From Vicingus serpentipes (GTDB lineage Bacteria; Bacteroidota; Bacteroidia; Flavobacteriales_E; Vicingaceae), in the NCBI RefSeq assembly GCF_007993035.1, contig NZ_VOOS01000002.1, positions 124,001 through 188,000 of the forward strand: DNA of 64,000 bases. The letters are read 5' to 3'. Shown piece after piece: positions 46,050 through 55,000 of the stretch; positions within the stretch are counted from its first letter, which is position 1; each line of letters begins with the position of its first letter. The notes beneath the pieces are model-generated. The model worked only from the letters and a program-made list of their open reading frames with translations, was not told where the DNA came from and did not search any database. The position numbers were made by a program, and so were the translations under genes.

Positions 46050-47162
46050 CTAAGCCCCCATTAAACCATGATAAGACTGGGCTTGTTTTTCATATATATT
46101 TCGTAATGGCTTAAATTGCTTACGAATGGTAAGCCACTTTTCGGGATGAGCATTAAGCAATACAATTATTTTCTTACTATGCTTTTTTAAAACATCTGAA
46201 ATTGCTGCAGGAGAAACCTCTGGAGAACAGTAAGCTCCAATATTTAAACCCGTTATTTTTTCGTTTTTAGAAATTAAAAGTTTTGCAGCAGACTCATATT
46301 TATCTAAAAATTGAACTGTTTTAAGTAATTGCTCTTGTTTAATTGATGTTGTTGTTTTTCTTTCAACAGCCGAGTTAATAAATATATCTTCTGCAGTGAT
46401 TTCAAAGAAGTCAAAAAATCGATGCTTATTTACTACAACCTCTATACTATCTAATAAAATTTGCTCAACACTCTCTAGCGACACATTTAAATGCAATAAT
46501 TTTTCAATAGCATTATTAGATAACACCATTTCAAACGCCTCTTTATGAATAAGCTTATTTAAAATATAACTATATATAGCCTTAGACTGATTAAACTTTT
46601 CTTTTTTTACTCGATCTATCTCTAATTGTAAATCAACATGATTAAAAGAAGCGGAGATTTTTTCATGTATCTCCGAATTCAAATCATTATCCTTAATTAT
46701 CAATTCTATTTGCTGATGCAATAACCGCTGAATAACCTCTTTTACCGCAACAGCCATAGCTTCATCAATACTAGACAGTTTAAAATTTCCAATATTCGAT
46801 TTAAAATAAAGGTACAACACATCATATCGATTGTCGTACTTATTTTTGAATCTTAACTCCAAAACAGAATTATTCTTTTCATCATCAAATGTTAATTGCC
46901 CAAAATCTACTTTAGAAGTTTCAAAAGGCACCTGACTTTGATTTATCCAATTATACTTTTCTTTCGCTTTTCTTAAATCATTTATATAATCATCATCAAA
47001 AGTCAGCGAATCTAACTTATCAGTATATTCAAGCACTTCTAATTGCTTTTGGGTTTGATTATAATATACAGCAACAACCTTGTCAATACCCGCAACCATT
47101 TGATTTGCATTGGCTAACACAAAATAAAAAGGATGATTTAAAAATGAGTACCGTTTAATCAT
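46050..47162 (-). CDS. Large uncharacterised soluble protein
   Basis: 370 residues, no signal peptide and no membrane helix. Helical middle (KEVIQRLLHQQIELIIKDND; NVSLESVEQILLDSIEVVV) and an alpha/beta C-terminus (KIIVLLNAHPEKWLTIRKQF). No family or catalytic motif was recognised. It is convergent with the XRE gene (5-base gap) and divergent from the gene at 47315 across a palindrome-rich promoter region, suggesting joint control. Confidence 0.6.
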   Translation of the reverse strand: MIKRYSFLNHPFYFVLANANQMVAGIDKVVAVYYNQTQKQLEVLEYTDKLDSLTFDDDYINDLRKAKEKYNWINQSQVPFETSKVDFGQLTFDDEKNNSVLELRFKNKYDNRYDVLYLYFKSNIGNFKLSSIDEAMAVAVKEVIQRLLHQQIELIIKDNDLNSEIHEKISASFNHVDLQLEIDRVKKEKFNQSKAIYSYILNKLIHKEAFEMVLSNNAIEKLLHLNVSLESVEQILLDSIEVVVNKHRFFDFFEITAEDIFINSAVERKTTTSIKQEQLLKTVQFLDKYESAAKLLISKNEKITGLNIGAYCSPEVSPAAISDVLKKHSKKIIVLLNAHPEKWLTIRKQFKPLRNIYEKQAQSYHGLMGA

Positions 47163-47190
47163 TACTTAAATAGAATTGACTTAAATATAA

Positions 47191-47206
47191 AACTTAAATT
47201 TAAGTT
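47191..47206. promoter_or_regulatory. Perfect 16-bp palindrome, candidate operator
   Basis: AACTTAAATTTAAGTT equals its own reverse complement. A related imperfect copy, AACTTAAATTTAAATT, lies at 47222-47237, and shorter ACTTAAA copies flank both. They sit between two divergent genes. Confidence 0.6.
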
Positions 47207-47314
47207 AAGCAAAAATATATAAACTTAAATTTAAATTCAAGAAAAACTTAAACTTAAACGGAACAACACGTATTGATATTGCTAGTTTATTTGTAATAAT
47301 AAATACTATTAATC

Positions 47315-47782
47315 ATGAGAAACTACCAGCAAAAGACTCAATACACCTCTTCAAGAGAATATTATTCTAGTTTAAAAAATGAAGAAAAAAACTTAAATTC
47401 AAGCAAAATAGTACTTAACAAAACAGATAAGGTTTTAGAAAATATTTTGGATAAAACTTATAAAGTATTTAATCCTATTTTTAAAGATCAAAACCAGCTA
47501 GAACTAGATCATATAAGTACTAGAAAGGAAAAAGAAATTGATAGCGATTTTGATCGAAAAATAATTGAGTTTACACCATCATGGATAATAAGTGTATTTA
47601 ACGTTCTATTTATAATCTATCAAAAACTTATTGGAAAAAAGATAACTAAAAACTTAAAAGTTGTAAAAAAGAGTTTAAAAACTGTTTATCACAAAATTGC
47701 TCAACATGATTATTATAAAAAAACAAAAGAAATATTGGTGACCTTAAGATTTAAAACTTGGCTTAAGACAAAACCTACATAA
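47315..47782 (+). CDS. Basic protein with one hydrophobic segment, unknown
   Basis: 155 residues, strongly basic. The first ~95 residues are polar (KNEEKNLNSSKIVLNKTDKV). One hydrophobic stretch (PSWIISVFNVLFIIYQKLI) may be a monotopic or single-span helix. The tail is basic (LRFKTWLKTKPT). No family was recognised. It lies divergent to the 370-residue gene and abuts the convergent STAS-like gene (1-base gap). Confidence 0.5.
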   Translation: MRNYQQKTQYTSSREYYSSLKNEEKNLNSSKIVLNKTDKVLENILDKTYKVFNPIFKDQNQLELDHISTRKEKEIDSDFDRKIIEFTPSWIISVFNVLFIIYQKLIGKKITKNLKVVKKSLKTVYHKIAQHDYYKKTKEILVTLRFKTWLKTKPT

Positions 47783-47783
47783 T

Positions 47784-48164
47784 TTACTGAGACATCAACC
47801 ATTCTCTTCCCTCTTCAAAATCAGAAAACATTCTCACTGGGTTGGGTTGAGCATAAAATTTAATATAAAAGTTAGCCAAAATTTTAATAGGCATATTATT
47901 TACAATAATAGCTTGAGCAATATTTAACTTGCTATAAGCTTCATGCTTAGTAATATAATCTCTTGCCTCATGGTTAATATTGCCTAATATATTTCTAGCA
48001 TCAACAATTAAATAAAATGGAGTATTATTAACTATTTCGAGAGAAACATCAACCAACTTAATCATTTCTACCAAGTCAACATCTACCTTATCCTTAAATG
48101 TAACCAACAAAATTTGATTGGAATCAAAGGTAATAGATGCTGAATATAATTCTCTTTTTATCAT
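47784..48164 (-). CDS. STAS/SEC14-like small protein (DUF7793-type)
   Basis: 126 residues. The alternating beta-alpha pattern fits STAS/SpoIIAA-like folds: ITFDSNQILLVTFKDKVDVD, TPFYLIVDARNILGNI, AQAIIVNNMPIKILANFYIK, ending in MFSDFEEGREWL. The usual phosphorylatable Ser/Thr after a D-x-x-G-type loop is not obvious; 'VDARNIL' occupies that place. It could be a partner of the SpoIIE-type phosphatases elsewhere in the window, but this is only a guess from fold. Confidence 0.6.
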   Translation of the reverse strand: MIKRELYSASITFDSNQILLVTFKDKVDVDLVEMIKLVDVSLEIVNNTPFYLIVDARNILGNINHEARDYITKHEAYSKLNIAQAIIVNNMPIKILANFYIKFYAQPNPVRMFSDFEEGREWLMSQ

Positions 48165-48236
48165 AGAAGGATAAATAAAAACAGCTTAAAGATAATTTAT
48201 AGAGACGATAATTCCATAAAAAAATTAAAGTATTGT

Positions 48237-48244
48237 TACTTTTG
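48237..48244 (+). promoter_or_regulatory. TAnnTTTG promoter element of pyrD
   Basis: TACTTTTG, 18 bases before ATG 48263. Confidence 0.45.
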
Positions 48245-48262
48245 CATAAAATTTAAGGTAAT

Positions 48263-49300
48263 ATGTATAAGCTGTTAATTAAACCTTTACTATTTATGAT
48301 GGAGCCTGAAAAAGCTCATTATTTTGCTACTGATTGCTTAACATTTTTATCTAAAATTCCTGGAGGAAATTCTTTACTAAAAGGATTGTTCGATTATAGC
48401 AACCCTAAATTAGAAAGAGAGTTATTTGGCTTAAAATTTAAAAATCCAGTTGGTTTAGCAGCCGGATTCGATAAAGACGCTCGCTGGTTTAATCAATTAA
48501 GTAACTTAGGTTTTGGATTTATTGAAATAGGAACACTTACTCCAAAAGGACAAATAGGAAATCCTAAACCCCGCTTATTTAGAATACCTGAAGACGAAGG
48601 CTTAATTAACAGAATGGGATTCAACAACCTTGGTGCAGAAGATGCTATAAAACGCTTAAAAAATAGAAAAACCAACATCATTATTGGTGGAAACATTGGT
48701 AAAAACACCGCTACACCTAATGAAGAAGCCTTAGAAGACTATATGTTCAACTTCAATACACTTCACGATTATGTTGATTATTTTGTGGTAAACGTTAGTT
48801 GTCCTAACGTGAAGGATTTAACAAAACTACAAGACACTCCTTTCCTACTTTCTTTGTTAGGTGAATTGAAAAAGATAAATGCAGCCAAAAATAAACCCAA
48901 GCCAATTTTACTAAAAATTGCTCCAGATTTAAACGACTCTCAATTAGATGAAGTAATTGAAATTGTTGCACAAACCCAAATTGATGGAATTATTGCCACA
49001 AATACAACAACATCTAGAGAAGGACTGAAAACTGATAAAAAAAGAATCGAAGAAATTGCAAATGGCGGATTGAGCGGCAAACCAGTCAAACAAACTTCAA
49101 CAAGGGTAATAAAATACTTGGCTGAAAAATCAAACAAAGCATTCCCTATAATCGGAGTTGGAGGAATTCATTCAGCTAAAGATGCTATAGAAAAAATAGA
49201 AGCTGGTGCTGATTTAGTTCAAATTTATACTGGTTTTATTTACGAAGGTCCATCTTTAATCAAAAACATAAACAAAGCTTTAATTGAAAAATATGGTTAA
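48263..49300 (+). CDS. pyrD: Dihydroorotate dehydrogenase, class 2 (quinone)
   Basis: 345 residues. The N-terminal helical extension ([20 protein letters not shown]) marks the membrane-associated quinone class. FMN/substrate signs: [33 protein letters not shown] (catalytic Ser of class 2), [32 protein letters not shown]. Fourth step of pyrimidine synthesis. Its stop overlaps the next gene's ATG by 8 bases. Confidence 0.95.
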   Translation: MYKLLIKPLLFMMEPEKAHYFATDCLTFLSKIPGGNSLLKGLFDYSNPKLERELFGLKFKNPVGLAAGFDKDARWFNQLSNLGFGFIEIGTLTPKGQIGNPKPRLFRIPEDEGLINRMGFNNLGAEDAIKRLKNRKTNIIIGGNIGKNTATPNEEALEDYMFNFNTLHDYVDYFVVNVSCPNVKDLTKLQDTPFLLSLLGELKKINAAKNKPKPILLKIAPDLNDSQLDEVIEIVAQTQIDGIIATNTTTSREGLKTDKKRIEEIANGGLSGKPVKQTSTRVIKYLAEKSNKAFPIIGVGGIHSAKDAIEKIEAGADLVQIYTGFIYEGPSLIKNINKALIEKYG

Positions 49301-50144
49301 ACTAATTGAGTGCCCTAGAGATGCTATGCAAGGCTTGCATGATTTTATACCAACTGAAACAAAAGCCAATTACATCAATCAATTATTAAAGGTAGGTTTC
49401 GATACCATTGATTTTGGGAGTTTTGTTTCACCAAAAGCAATACCTCAAATGCGAGATACTGCAGATCTACTAACTCAATTAGATTTATCATCAACAAAAA
49501 GTAAATTATTAGCAATTATTGCTAATCAGCGTGGCGCAAATGATGCTATTCAATTTAATGAGATTGATTATTTAGGCTTTCCTTTTTCTATTTCCGAAAC
49601 CTTTCAACAGCGAAACACCAATTCAAGCATTTCAGAATCACTCACAAGAGTTGAAGAAATTCAGTCGCTTTGCGTAAACAACAATAAAAAATTAGTGGTC
49701 TATATATCTATGGCTTTTGGTAATCCTTATGGCGACAAGTGGAATAGTGAAATTGTAATTGAATGGACTAAAAAATTAGCTGATTTAGGTATTGAAATAA
49801 TAGCGCTTTCAGATACGATTGGAGTTTCAAATAAAGACAACATCTCTTCTTTATTTAATAATGTTATTCCTGAATTTACAAATGTAGAGATTGGAGCTCA
49901 TCTTCACACGACTCCAGATACTTGGTTAGAAAAAGTTGATGCTGCCTATCAAAACGGATGCAGAAGATTTGATGGTGCAATTAAAGGATTTGGTGGTTGC
50001 CCAATGGCTAAAGATGATTTGACTGGAAATATGGCAACAGAAAATTTAATTAAATATTTTAATCAAAATAACATTACTACTAACTTAAATAATACCGAAT
50101 TCGAAAATTCACTACTCAAAGTTTTAAGTGTATTTCCTAGCTAA
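49293..50144 (+). CDS. HMG-CoA lyase-like enzyme
   Basis: 283 residues from ATG 49293. HMGL-like TIM barrel: [19 protein letters not shown] holds the Arg-Asp pair, [11 protein letters not shown] the family loop, GAHLHTTPD the metal histidines, and [20 protein letters not shown] the catalytic-loop cysteine. It differs from classical lyases in AMQ for GLQ and Asp for Glu before SFVSPK. May cleave a related acyl-CoA. Coupled to pyrD by overlap. Confidence 0.85.
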   Translation: MVKLIECPRDAMQGLHDFIPTETKANYINQLLKVGFDTIDFGSFVSPKAIPQMRDTADLLTQLDLSSTKSKLLAIIANQRGANDAIQFNEIDYLGFPFSISETFQQRNTNSSISESLTRVEEIQSLCVNNNKKLVVYISMAFGNPYGDKWNSEIVIEWTKKLADLGIEIIALSDTIGVSNKDNISSLFNNVIPEFTNVEIGAHLHTTPDTWLEKVDAAYQNGCRRFDGAIKGFGGCPMAKDDLTGNMATENLIKYFNQNNITTNLNNTEFENSLLKVLSVFPS

Positions 50145-50217
50145 CACCACCTTAAGCAAGTTAGAATTAAGCAGAATACTACATTTTTATTGTATTTTTA
50201 GGTAAAATTAATGCTGC

Positions 50218-50919
50218 ATGAAAAAATGTTCAGTTTGTAATAACACCTTAAAAGGTAAGTTCTGCGAAAAATGTGGACAAAAATATACAGCAAAAAAGTT
50301 GACCTTCAGTAATTTATTTAGTGACCTTATTTCCAGTCTAACTGATGTTGAAAAAAATGTATTTTTAAATATCTACAGCATAGTTAGACACCCTAAAATA
50401 GTAATAAATAATTTCTGGAATGGATACAGAAATTATTATTACAAGCCAGGAAAAATGCTATTCTACTTTATTACTATTGCTGGAATTAGTTCTTTTTTAC
50501 TAGGTCAAACTTTGTTTGGACTTACTTTTAGTACTGATAGTTTTTTCTCTGAATCTTTTGTTTTTGCTATAGTTTTCTTTCCAATATTAAGCCTTTCATC
50601 TTTTCTTACTTATCGAAAATACAAAAGAAGTTTTATCGAACACATCGCTTCAACTGTTTACTTGATATCAACTTTTGGAATCATAATTTTAATTATCGAG
50701 AATATTTTAATTTACTTTTCCTTAGTTAAACAAGAAAACCTTATTTGGATTATAATTTTAATCACAAGTATATTATTTTGGAATTCTATTTTGTTTACCC
50801 CCTCAAAAAAAATAGCAAAGCTTTTTTTTAACTTCTTTATTGAACTGATAGTTTTGGCTGTTATTATTAGTGTTTTAGTATTAATAATGTATTTTACAGG
50901 TGCAATGACTCTTAATTAA
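50218..50919 (+). CDS. DUF3667 family zinc-ribbon membrane protein
   Basis: 233 residues. N-terminal zinc ribbon (CSVCNNTLKGKFCEKCGQKY) with two CxxC pairs. Then a cytoplasmic helical part (IVRHPKIVINNFWNGYRNYY) and four to five membrane helices. This is the DUF3667 layout; function unknown. Genomic context gives no further clue. Confidence 0.85.
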   Translation: MKKCSVCNNTLKGKFCEKCGQKYTAKKLTFSNLFSDLISSLTDVEKNVFLNIYSIVRHPKIVINNFWNGYRNYYYKPGKMLFYFITIAGISSFLLGQTLFGLTFSTDSFFSESFVFAIVFFPILSLSSFLTYRKYKRSFIEHIASTVYLISTFGIIILIIENILIYFSLVKQENLIWIIILITSILFWNSILFTPSKKIAKLFFNFFIELIVLAVIISVLVLIMYFTGAMTLN

Positions 50920-51006
50920 GTACTCTATTTTTTCTCTTGCAGACTTATTAACAATACTTGTTTTAAACGTTAAACAAAATCTTAGTTATTATCTAAATAA
51001 TTGTTG

Positions 51007-51190
51007 TAAATTTGAAGCATTATTGGTTGTCATAATATTGACATTAATAGGGAATTAGGTGAAAATCCTAAGCTGTACCCGCAACTGTAAACTCTTAAAG
51101 TTTTTACAATGTGCCACTGACTAATCCTCGGGAAGGCGTAAAAATATGGAGTGAGTCAGGAGACCTGCCTTTAATTTTATTAATCTGAGC
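51007..51190 (+). promoter_or_regulatory. Cobalamin (B12) riboswitch and its promoter
   Basis: A TAAATTTG promoter-like box sits at 51007-51014. The aptamer follows, with ATAGGGAATTAGGTGAAAAT, CTGTACCCGCAACTGTAA (B12-box partner segment), GCCACTGA, CTCGGGAAGGCG and the near-invariant GTCAGGAGACCTGCC B12 box (51155-51169). Immediately downstream, CCTTTAATT (51168-51176) can pair with AATTAAAGG (51219-51227), a likely part of the expression switch. It controls the BtuB-like operon; the 350-base gap 50920-51269 holds no gene. Confidence 0.95.
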
Positions 51191-51278
51191 TTTCGGGTGA
51201 AAGGCAATGAGGCTGACCAATTAAAGGTTTCTTCATAATTTTATTTACCAGAAAGTTTGTAGTGTTAGATTGATCACT

Positions 51279-53204
51279 ATGAACAATAAATATGGAATAA
51301 AAATGCTTGCTGTAGTAATTACATTAATTACTACAACCTCTATATATTCCCAAGATACAACAGCTCACCTACTTCCTGAATTCTCTGTTTCAGAGAAATT
51401 AGATAAAATGCTTTCAAAAGTTAACAATCAAGAAATTGATAGTTCAACTATTGCTAATTACAATACTTCTAACCTATCTACACTACTCTCTAAAAATAGC
51501 GCAATAACAGTTCGATCATATGGTGTAACAGGAATTAGCTCTGTTGCAATGAGAGGAGGTAATTCTAACCACACAGCTGTGCTATGGAATGGTTTTAATT
51601 TGCAAGACCCTTTAAATGGAGGTTTTAACTTTTCTTCATCTAGTAGTAATTTAGTTGATAAAGTAAACATACAACATGGAGGGTCAAGTGCCGCATTTGG
51701 TTCAGGTGCAGTTGGTGGCACTATTCATCTTGACAACACTCCTTTATTTAATAATAAAGTTTATGGTTCAATTTTATATAAAAATGGAAGTTTCGGACTA
51801 AATTCAACAAACATAGAAATTGGACATGGAGGAAAGAAATTAGCTTCTAGAATTAGAATTTACGGTCATATTATTAAGAATAATTTTGAATTTGAAAACA
51901 AAGCAAAAAAGAATAACCCAAGTGAGTTTTATAATAATGCCGAAATAAAACGAATAGGAATACTACATGAGTTTTATTATAAAATCAAACCAAATCAAAT
52001 CATTAGTTCTCAATTTTGGTATCAAAATAATTTCAGAGAAATACCACCAAATATTACTTCTGAAAGAATAGCTAATGAAAAAGAATACATGAAAGATGAT
52101 TGGTATCGTTGGGCTATAAATTGGAATAAAAAAGGAGAAAAAGTAAATTGGGAAGCAAGAACTGGAACGTTTTACAATCTATCTGAATACTACAACACAG
52201 CAATAGACTTAGAAAGTAAAAATAATTCTTTAAAAAATATAACAGAAGCTATCGCTTTTATAAAAATTAAAAACACTCATCAACTTAGTATTGGTTTTAA
52301 TAATAACTATACCGTTGGCTTATCTGATAATTTTTATAACACTCCTACACTCAACACAACAGCTCTTTATCTTGCTCCTAGTTTTATTTTATTTAAAAAA
52401 TTAACCATAAACACCAGTTTTAGAGAAGAATACTATAATGAAGAGTTTAAACCTATCACATTTGCTTTTAACAGTAAGCTTTTCTTTTATAAAAACCTAT
52501 TTCTTACAGCGAGTTTTTCTAAGAATTATCGTACACCTAACTTCAATGATTTGTACTGGAGCTCTGGAAACTCAAGAGGAAACTTAAATTTAAAAAGTGA
52601 GCACGGTTACTCTAAAGACATAGGTCTTGGATTACATTCACAAGCAGAAAAAATTGAGATAAACAGTAGCATCTCTTTTTATCAAAACAACATAAACGAC
52701 CAAATACAATGGATACCTGAAGGGCAAACATGGACTCCCTTCAATATTAAAGAAGTTGAAACAATTGGAGTTGAATTTTTATTTAAATCAAAATTTAGGT
52801 TAAGTAAAAAAATAAACCTAATCGCTAATTTAAATTACAGCTATACTGATGCTCAAGTTAAAGCCAAAAGTGATCTCGAAAGTGAATCCGTTTTAGATAA
52901 ACAACTTATCTACATTCCTTACTATCAAGCAAATTCACTATTAGGAATTTCGTTTGTAAATACCTCATTAAATATTGGAAACCAGTATGTTGGCTACCAA
53001 TTCACAAGAGCTGACAACCTTGAGTTTTTACCTTCATACTTTATTAGTGACTTAGGTATTGAACAAAATATTAAGGGTAAAAAAACAGACATACTATTTT
53101 TTGGAAAACTGAACAACCTATTTAATGTTGTTTATGAAGTAAGACAATGGTATCCTATGCCAAAAATGAATTATGAAATCGGATTTAAACTATTATTAAA
53201 ATAA
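51279..53204 (+). CDS. btuB: TonB-dependent cobalamin receptor, BtuB-like
   Basis: 641 residues from ATG 51279. Signal peptide (ends SIYSQ), plug domain (VRSYGVTGISSVAMRGGNSN, VDKVNIQHGGSSAAFGSGAVGG) and a C-terminal 22-strand-type barrel with TonB-receptor endings (YEVRQWYPMPKMNYEIGFKLLL). Preceded by a B12 riboswitch, which fixes its substrate class with good confidence. First gene of a three-gene operon. Confidence 0.92.
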   Translation: MNNKYGIKMLAVVITLITTTSIYSQDTTAHLLPEFSVSEKLDKMLSKVNNQEIDSSTIANYNTSNLSTLLSKNSAITVRSYGVTGISSVAMRGGNSNHTAVLWNGFNLQDPLNGGFNFSSSSSNLVDKVNIQHGGSSAAFGSGAVGGTIHLDNTPLFNNKVYGSILYKNGSFGLNSTNIEIGHGGKKLASRIRIYGHIIKNNFEFENKAKKNNPSEFYNNAEIKRIGILHEFYYKIKPNQIISSQFWYQNNFREIPPNITSERIANEKEYMKDDWYRWAINWNKKGEKVNWEARTGTFYNLSEYYNTAIDLESKNNSLKNITEAIAFIKIKNTHQLSIGFNNNYTVGLSDNFYNTPTLNTTALYLAPSFILFKKLTINTSFREEYYNEEFKPITFAFNSKLFFYKNLFLTASFSKNYRTPNFNDLYWSSGNSRGNLNLKSEHGYSKDIGLGLHSQAEKIEINSSISFYQNNINDQIQWIPEGQTWTPFNIKEVETIGVEFLFKSKFRLSKKINLIANLNYSYTDAQVKAKSDLESESVLDKQLIYIPYYQANSLLGISFVNTSLNIGNQYVGYQFTRADNLEFLPSYFISDLGIEQNIKGKKTDILFFGKLNNLFNVVYEVRQWYPMPKMNYEIGFKLLLK

Positions 53205-53210
53205 ATAAAC

Positions 53211-54308
53211 ATGAAAAAAACAAATCAAATTTTACTTGCATCAATCATTACGATAGGAGCGTTTTCATTTATCGCTTGTAAAAAAACAGATAATCCAACT
53301 CCTAATTCAAGCGCAGGAGGAAATGGAACTCTAAATTATACAAATGGAGTACTAATCTCTAGTGAAGGCTCTTTTGGTAATGGAAACGGCTCTGTTTCTT
53401 TTTACAATCCTTCAACTAATGAGGTAATGAATAATGTTTTTTCAACAATAAATAATATCCCTTTAGGTGACGTCGTTCAATCTGTATCAAGAATAGGGTC
53501 ATTAACTTACATGTGTGTAAATGGTTCAAATAAAATTGAAGTTGTAAACTCTAGTACATTTGAACAACAAGCTACAATTTCTGGTATTAACCAACCTAGA
53601 TATATTGTAGCAAACGGAAATACTGGATACATTACTGCATGGGGAAACAATGAAGTTGTTCTTGTTGATTTGCCGACAAATACTGTTTCAGGATCTATCA
53701 ATGTAGGTTCAGGACCAGAAAGAATGGCTATAAACAATAATAAATTATATGTTGCAAATAGCGGTGGTTTTGGATTAGATAGTACAATATCTGTTATTAA
53801 TCTATCTACGAATACTATAGCCACAACAATTCTATTAGATGGGTACAATCCTTCTGCTATAGTAAACGGAAATGGAAATACCATATGGGTACTAGCAAAG
53901 GGACAAGTTATATATGATGCTAGCTGGAATGTAATTGGTCATCATCCTTCTAAATTATTTGAAATAAACACTACAACAAATACAGTTATTAATTCAACAA
54001 CCCTTTTTGCAACAGACCACCCTTCTAATATGGATATAAGTCCTGATTTATCAACTTTATATTTTGGTGGATCTTATGGCTTTTCTGCAATCTTTTCTAC
54101 TTCTACAACATCTCCTTCTACTCCTACATCTTTTATTACTGAAACCAATTACGGTTTTTTTGTAAATCAATCTAATGGAAACCTTTTTGTAATGGAACAA
54201 GCTGGAGGTTCTAACGGAACACTTTATAGGTATAACGCTTCTGGAGCTAAATTAGGAGAATATACTGTTGGAATATTTCCAAGTAATGGTGCTAGAATAA
54301 AACAATAA
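53211..54308 (+). CDS. DUF5074/YncE-like beta-propeller lipoprotein of the B12 operon
   Basis: 365 residues. Lipoprotein signal (SFIACKK). Repeated YVTN-type propeller blades (VVNSSTFEQQATISGINQPR, NEVVLVDLPTNTVSGSINVG, TISVINLSTNTIATTILLDG). Bacteroidota B12-uptake loci often carry such surface or periplasmic propeller proteins near BtuB (family and context knowledge). Possibly binds corrinoid or assists the receptor. Stop overlaps the next ATG by one base. Confidence 0.85.
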   Translation: MKKTNQILLASIITIGAFSFIACKKTDNPTPNSSAGGNGTLNYTNGVLISSEGSFGNGNGSVSFYNPSTNEVMNNVFSTINNIPLGDVVQSVSRIGSLTYMCVNGSNKIEVVNSSTFEQQATISGINQPRYIVANGNTGYITAWGNNEVVLVDLPTNTVSGSINVGSGPERMAINNNKLYVANSGGFGLDSTISVINLSTNTIATTILLDGYNPSAIVNGNGNTIWVLAKGQVIYDASWNVIGHHPSKLFEINTTTNTVINSTTLFATDHPSNMDISPDLSTLYFGGSYGFSAIFSTSTTSPSTPTSFITETNYGFFVNQSNGNLFVMEQAGGSNGTLYRYNASGAKLGEYTVGIFPSNGARIKQ

Positions 54309-55000
54309 TGACTAAAGAAAAAATCATAATGTCGTGGAGCGGTGGTAAAGACAGCTCCATGGCATTACATAAGTTGTTACTTGATGCTCAATATGAAGTT
54401 AAATACCTTTTAACAACTATTTATAAACCAAACGGTAGAGTTTCGATGCATGGCGTACCAGAAGCATTGATTAAAGAGCAAGCAAAAGCCATTGGTATCC
54501 CTTTAAAAATAATATACATTGAAGAAAAAACGCACGATGAATATGAAATAAAGATGCGTGCTTTTTTAGAAGAAATGAAAGCTGAAGGTATTCAAAAAGT
54601 AGCTTTTGGCGATATCTTTTTAGAAGACTTAAAAAAATACAGAGAAGATAAGCTAACAGAAGTTGAAATGGAAGGTGTTTTCCCTTTATGGAAAATAAAA
54701 ACCACTGAAATGGCTCAATACTTTATTGACAACCATTTTAAAACACACATTTGTGCTATTGACAATAGTAAAATACCAACTCATTTAATTGCTAACAATT
54801 ACAACCAAACTTTTTTAGATAGTTTACCTGCTGATGTTGATCCTTGTGGTGAAAATGGTGAATTTCATACTTTTTGTTATGATGGACCAATATTTAAAAC
54901 CCCAGTAAAATTTAAAGTAAATACTCCTACTCTAAAAACCTATGAGCATGATGGTAAAACTTATGAATATACGTTTAGTGATTTAGAGTCAGTCATTTAA
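54308..55000 (+). CDS. Dph6-like PP-loop amidoligase of the B12 operon
   Basis: 230 residues. PP-loop SWSGGKDSSMALHKLL near residue 8-24. C-terminal signature DVDPCGENGEFHTFCYDGPIF is diagnostic of the diphthine-ammonia ligase family. Bacteria lack diphthamide, so another acceptor is expected; the riboswitch operon context suggests a corrinoid- or cobamide-related amidation (inference). Its 3' end overlaps cinA by 12 bases. Confidence 0.85.
   Translation: MTKEKIIMSWSGGKDSSMALHKLLLDAQYEVKYLLTTIYKPNGRVSMHGVPEALIKEQAKAIGIPLKIIYIEEKTHDEYEIKMRAFLEEMKAEGIQKVAFGDIFLEDLKKYREDKLTEVEMEGVFPLWKIKTTEMAQYFIDNHFKTHICAIDNSKIPTHLIANNYNQTFLDSLPADVDPCGENGEFHTFCYDGPIFKTPVKFKVNTPTLKTYEHDGKTYEYTFSDLESVI

Noticed and set aside
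51190-51203. Intrinsic terminator in the riboswitch expression platform
   Set aside because: The CTTTC/GAAAG hairpin is short and lacks a following T-run, so classic termination is unlikely.
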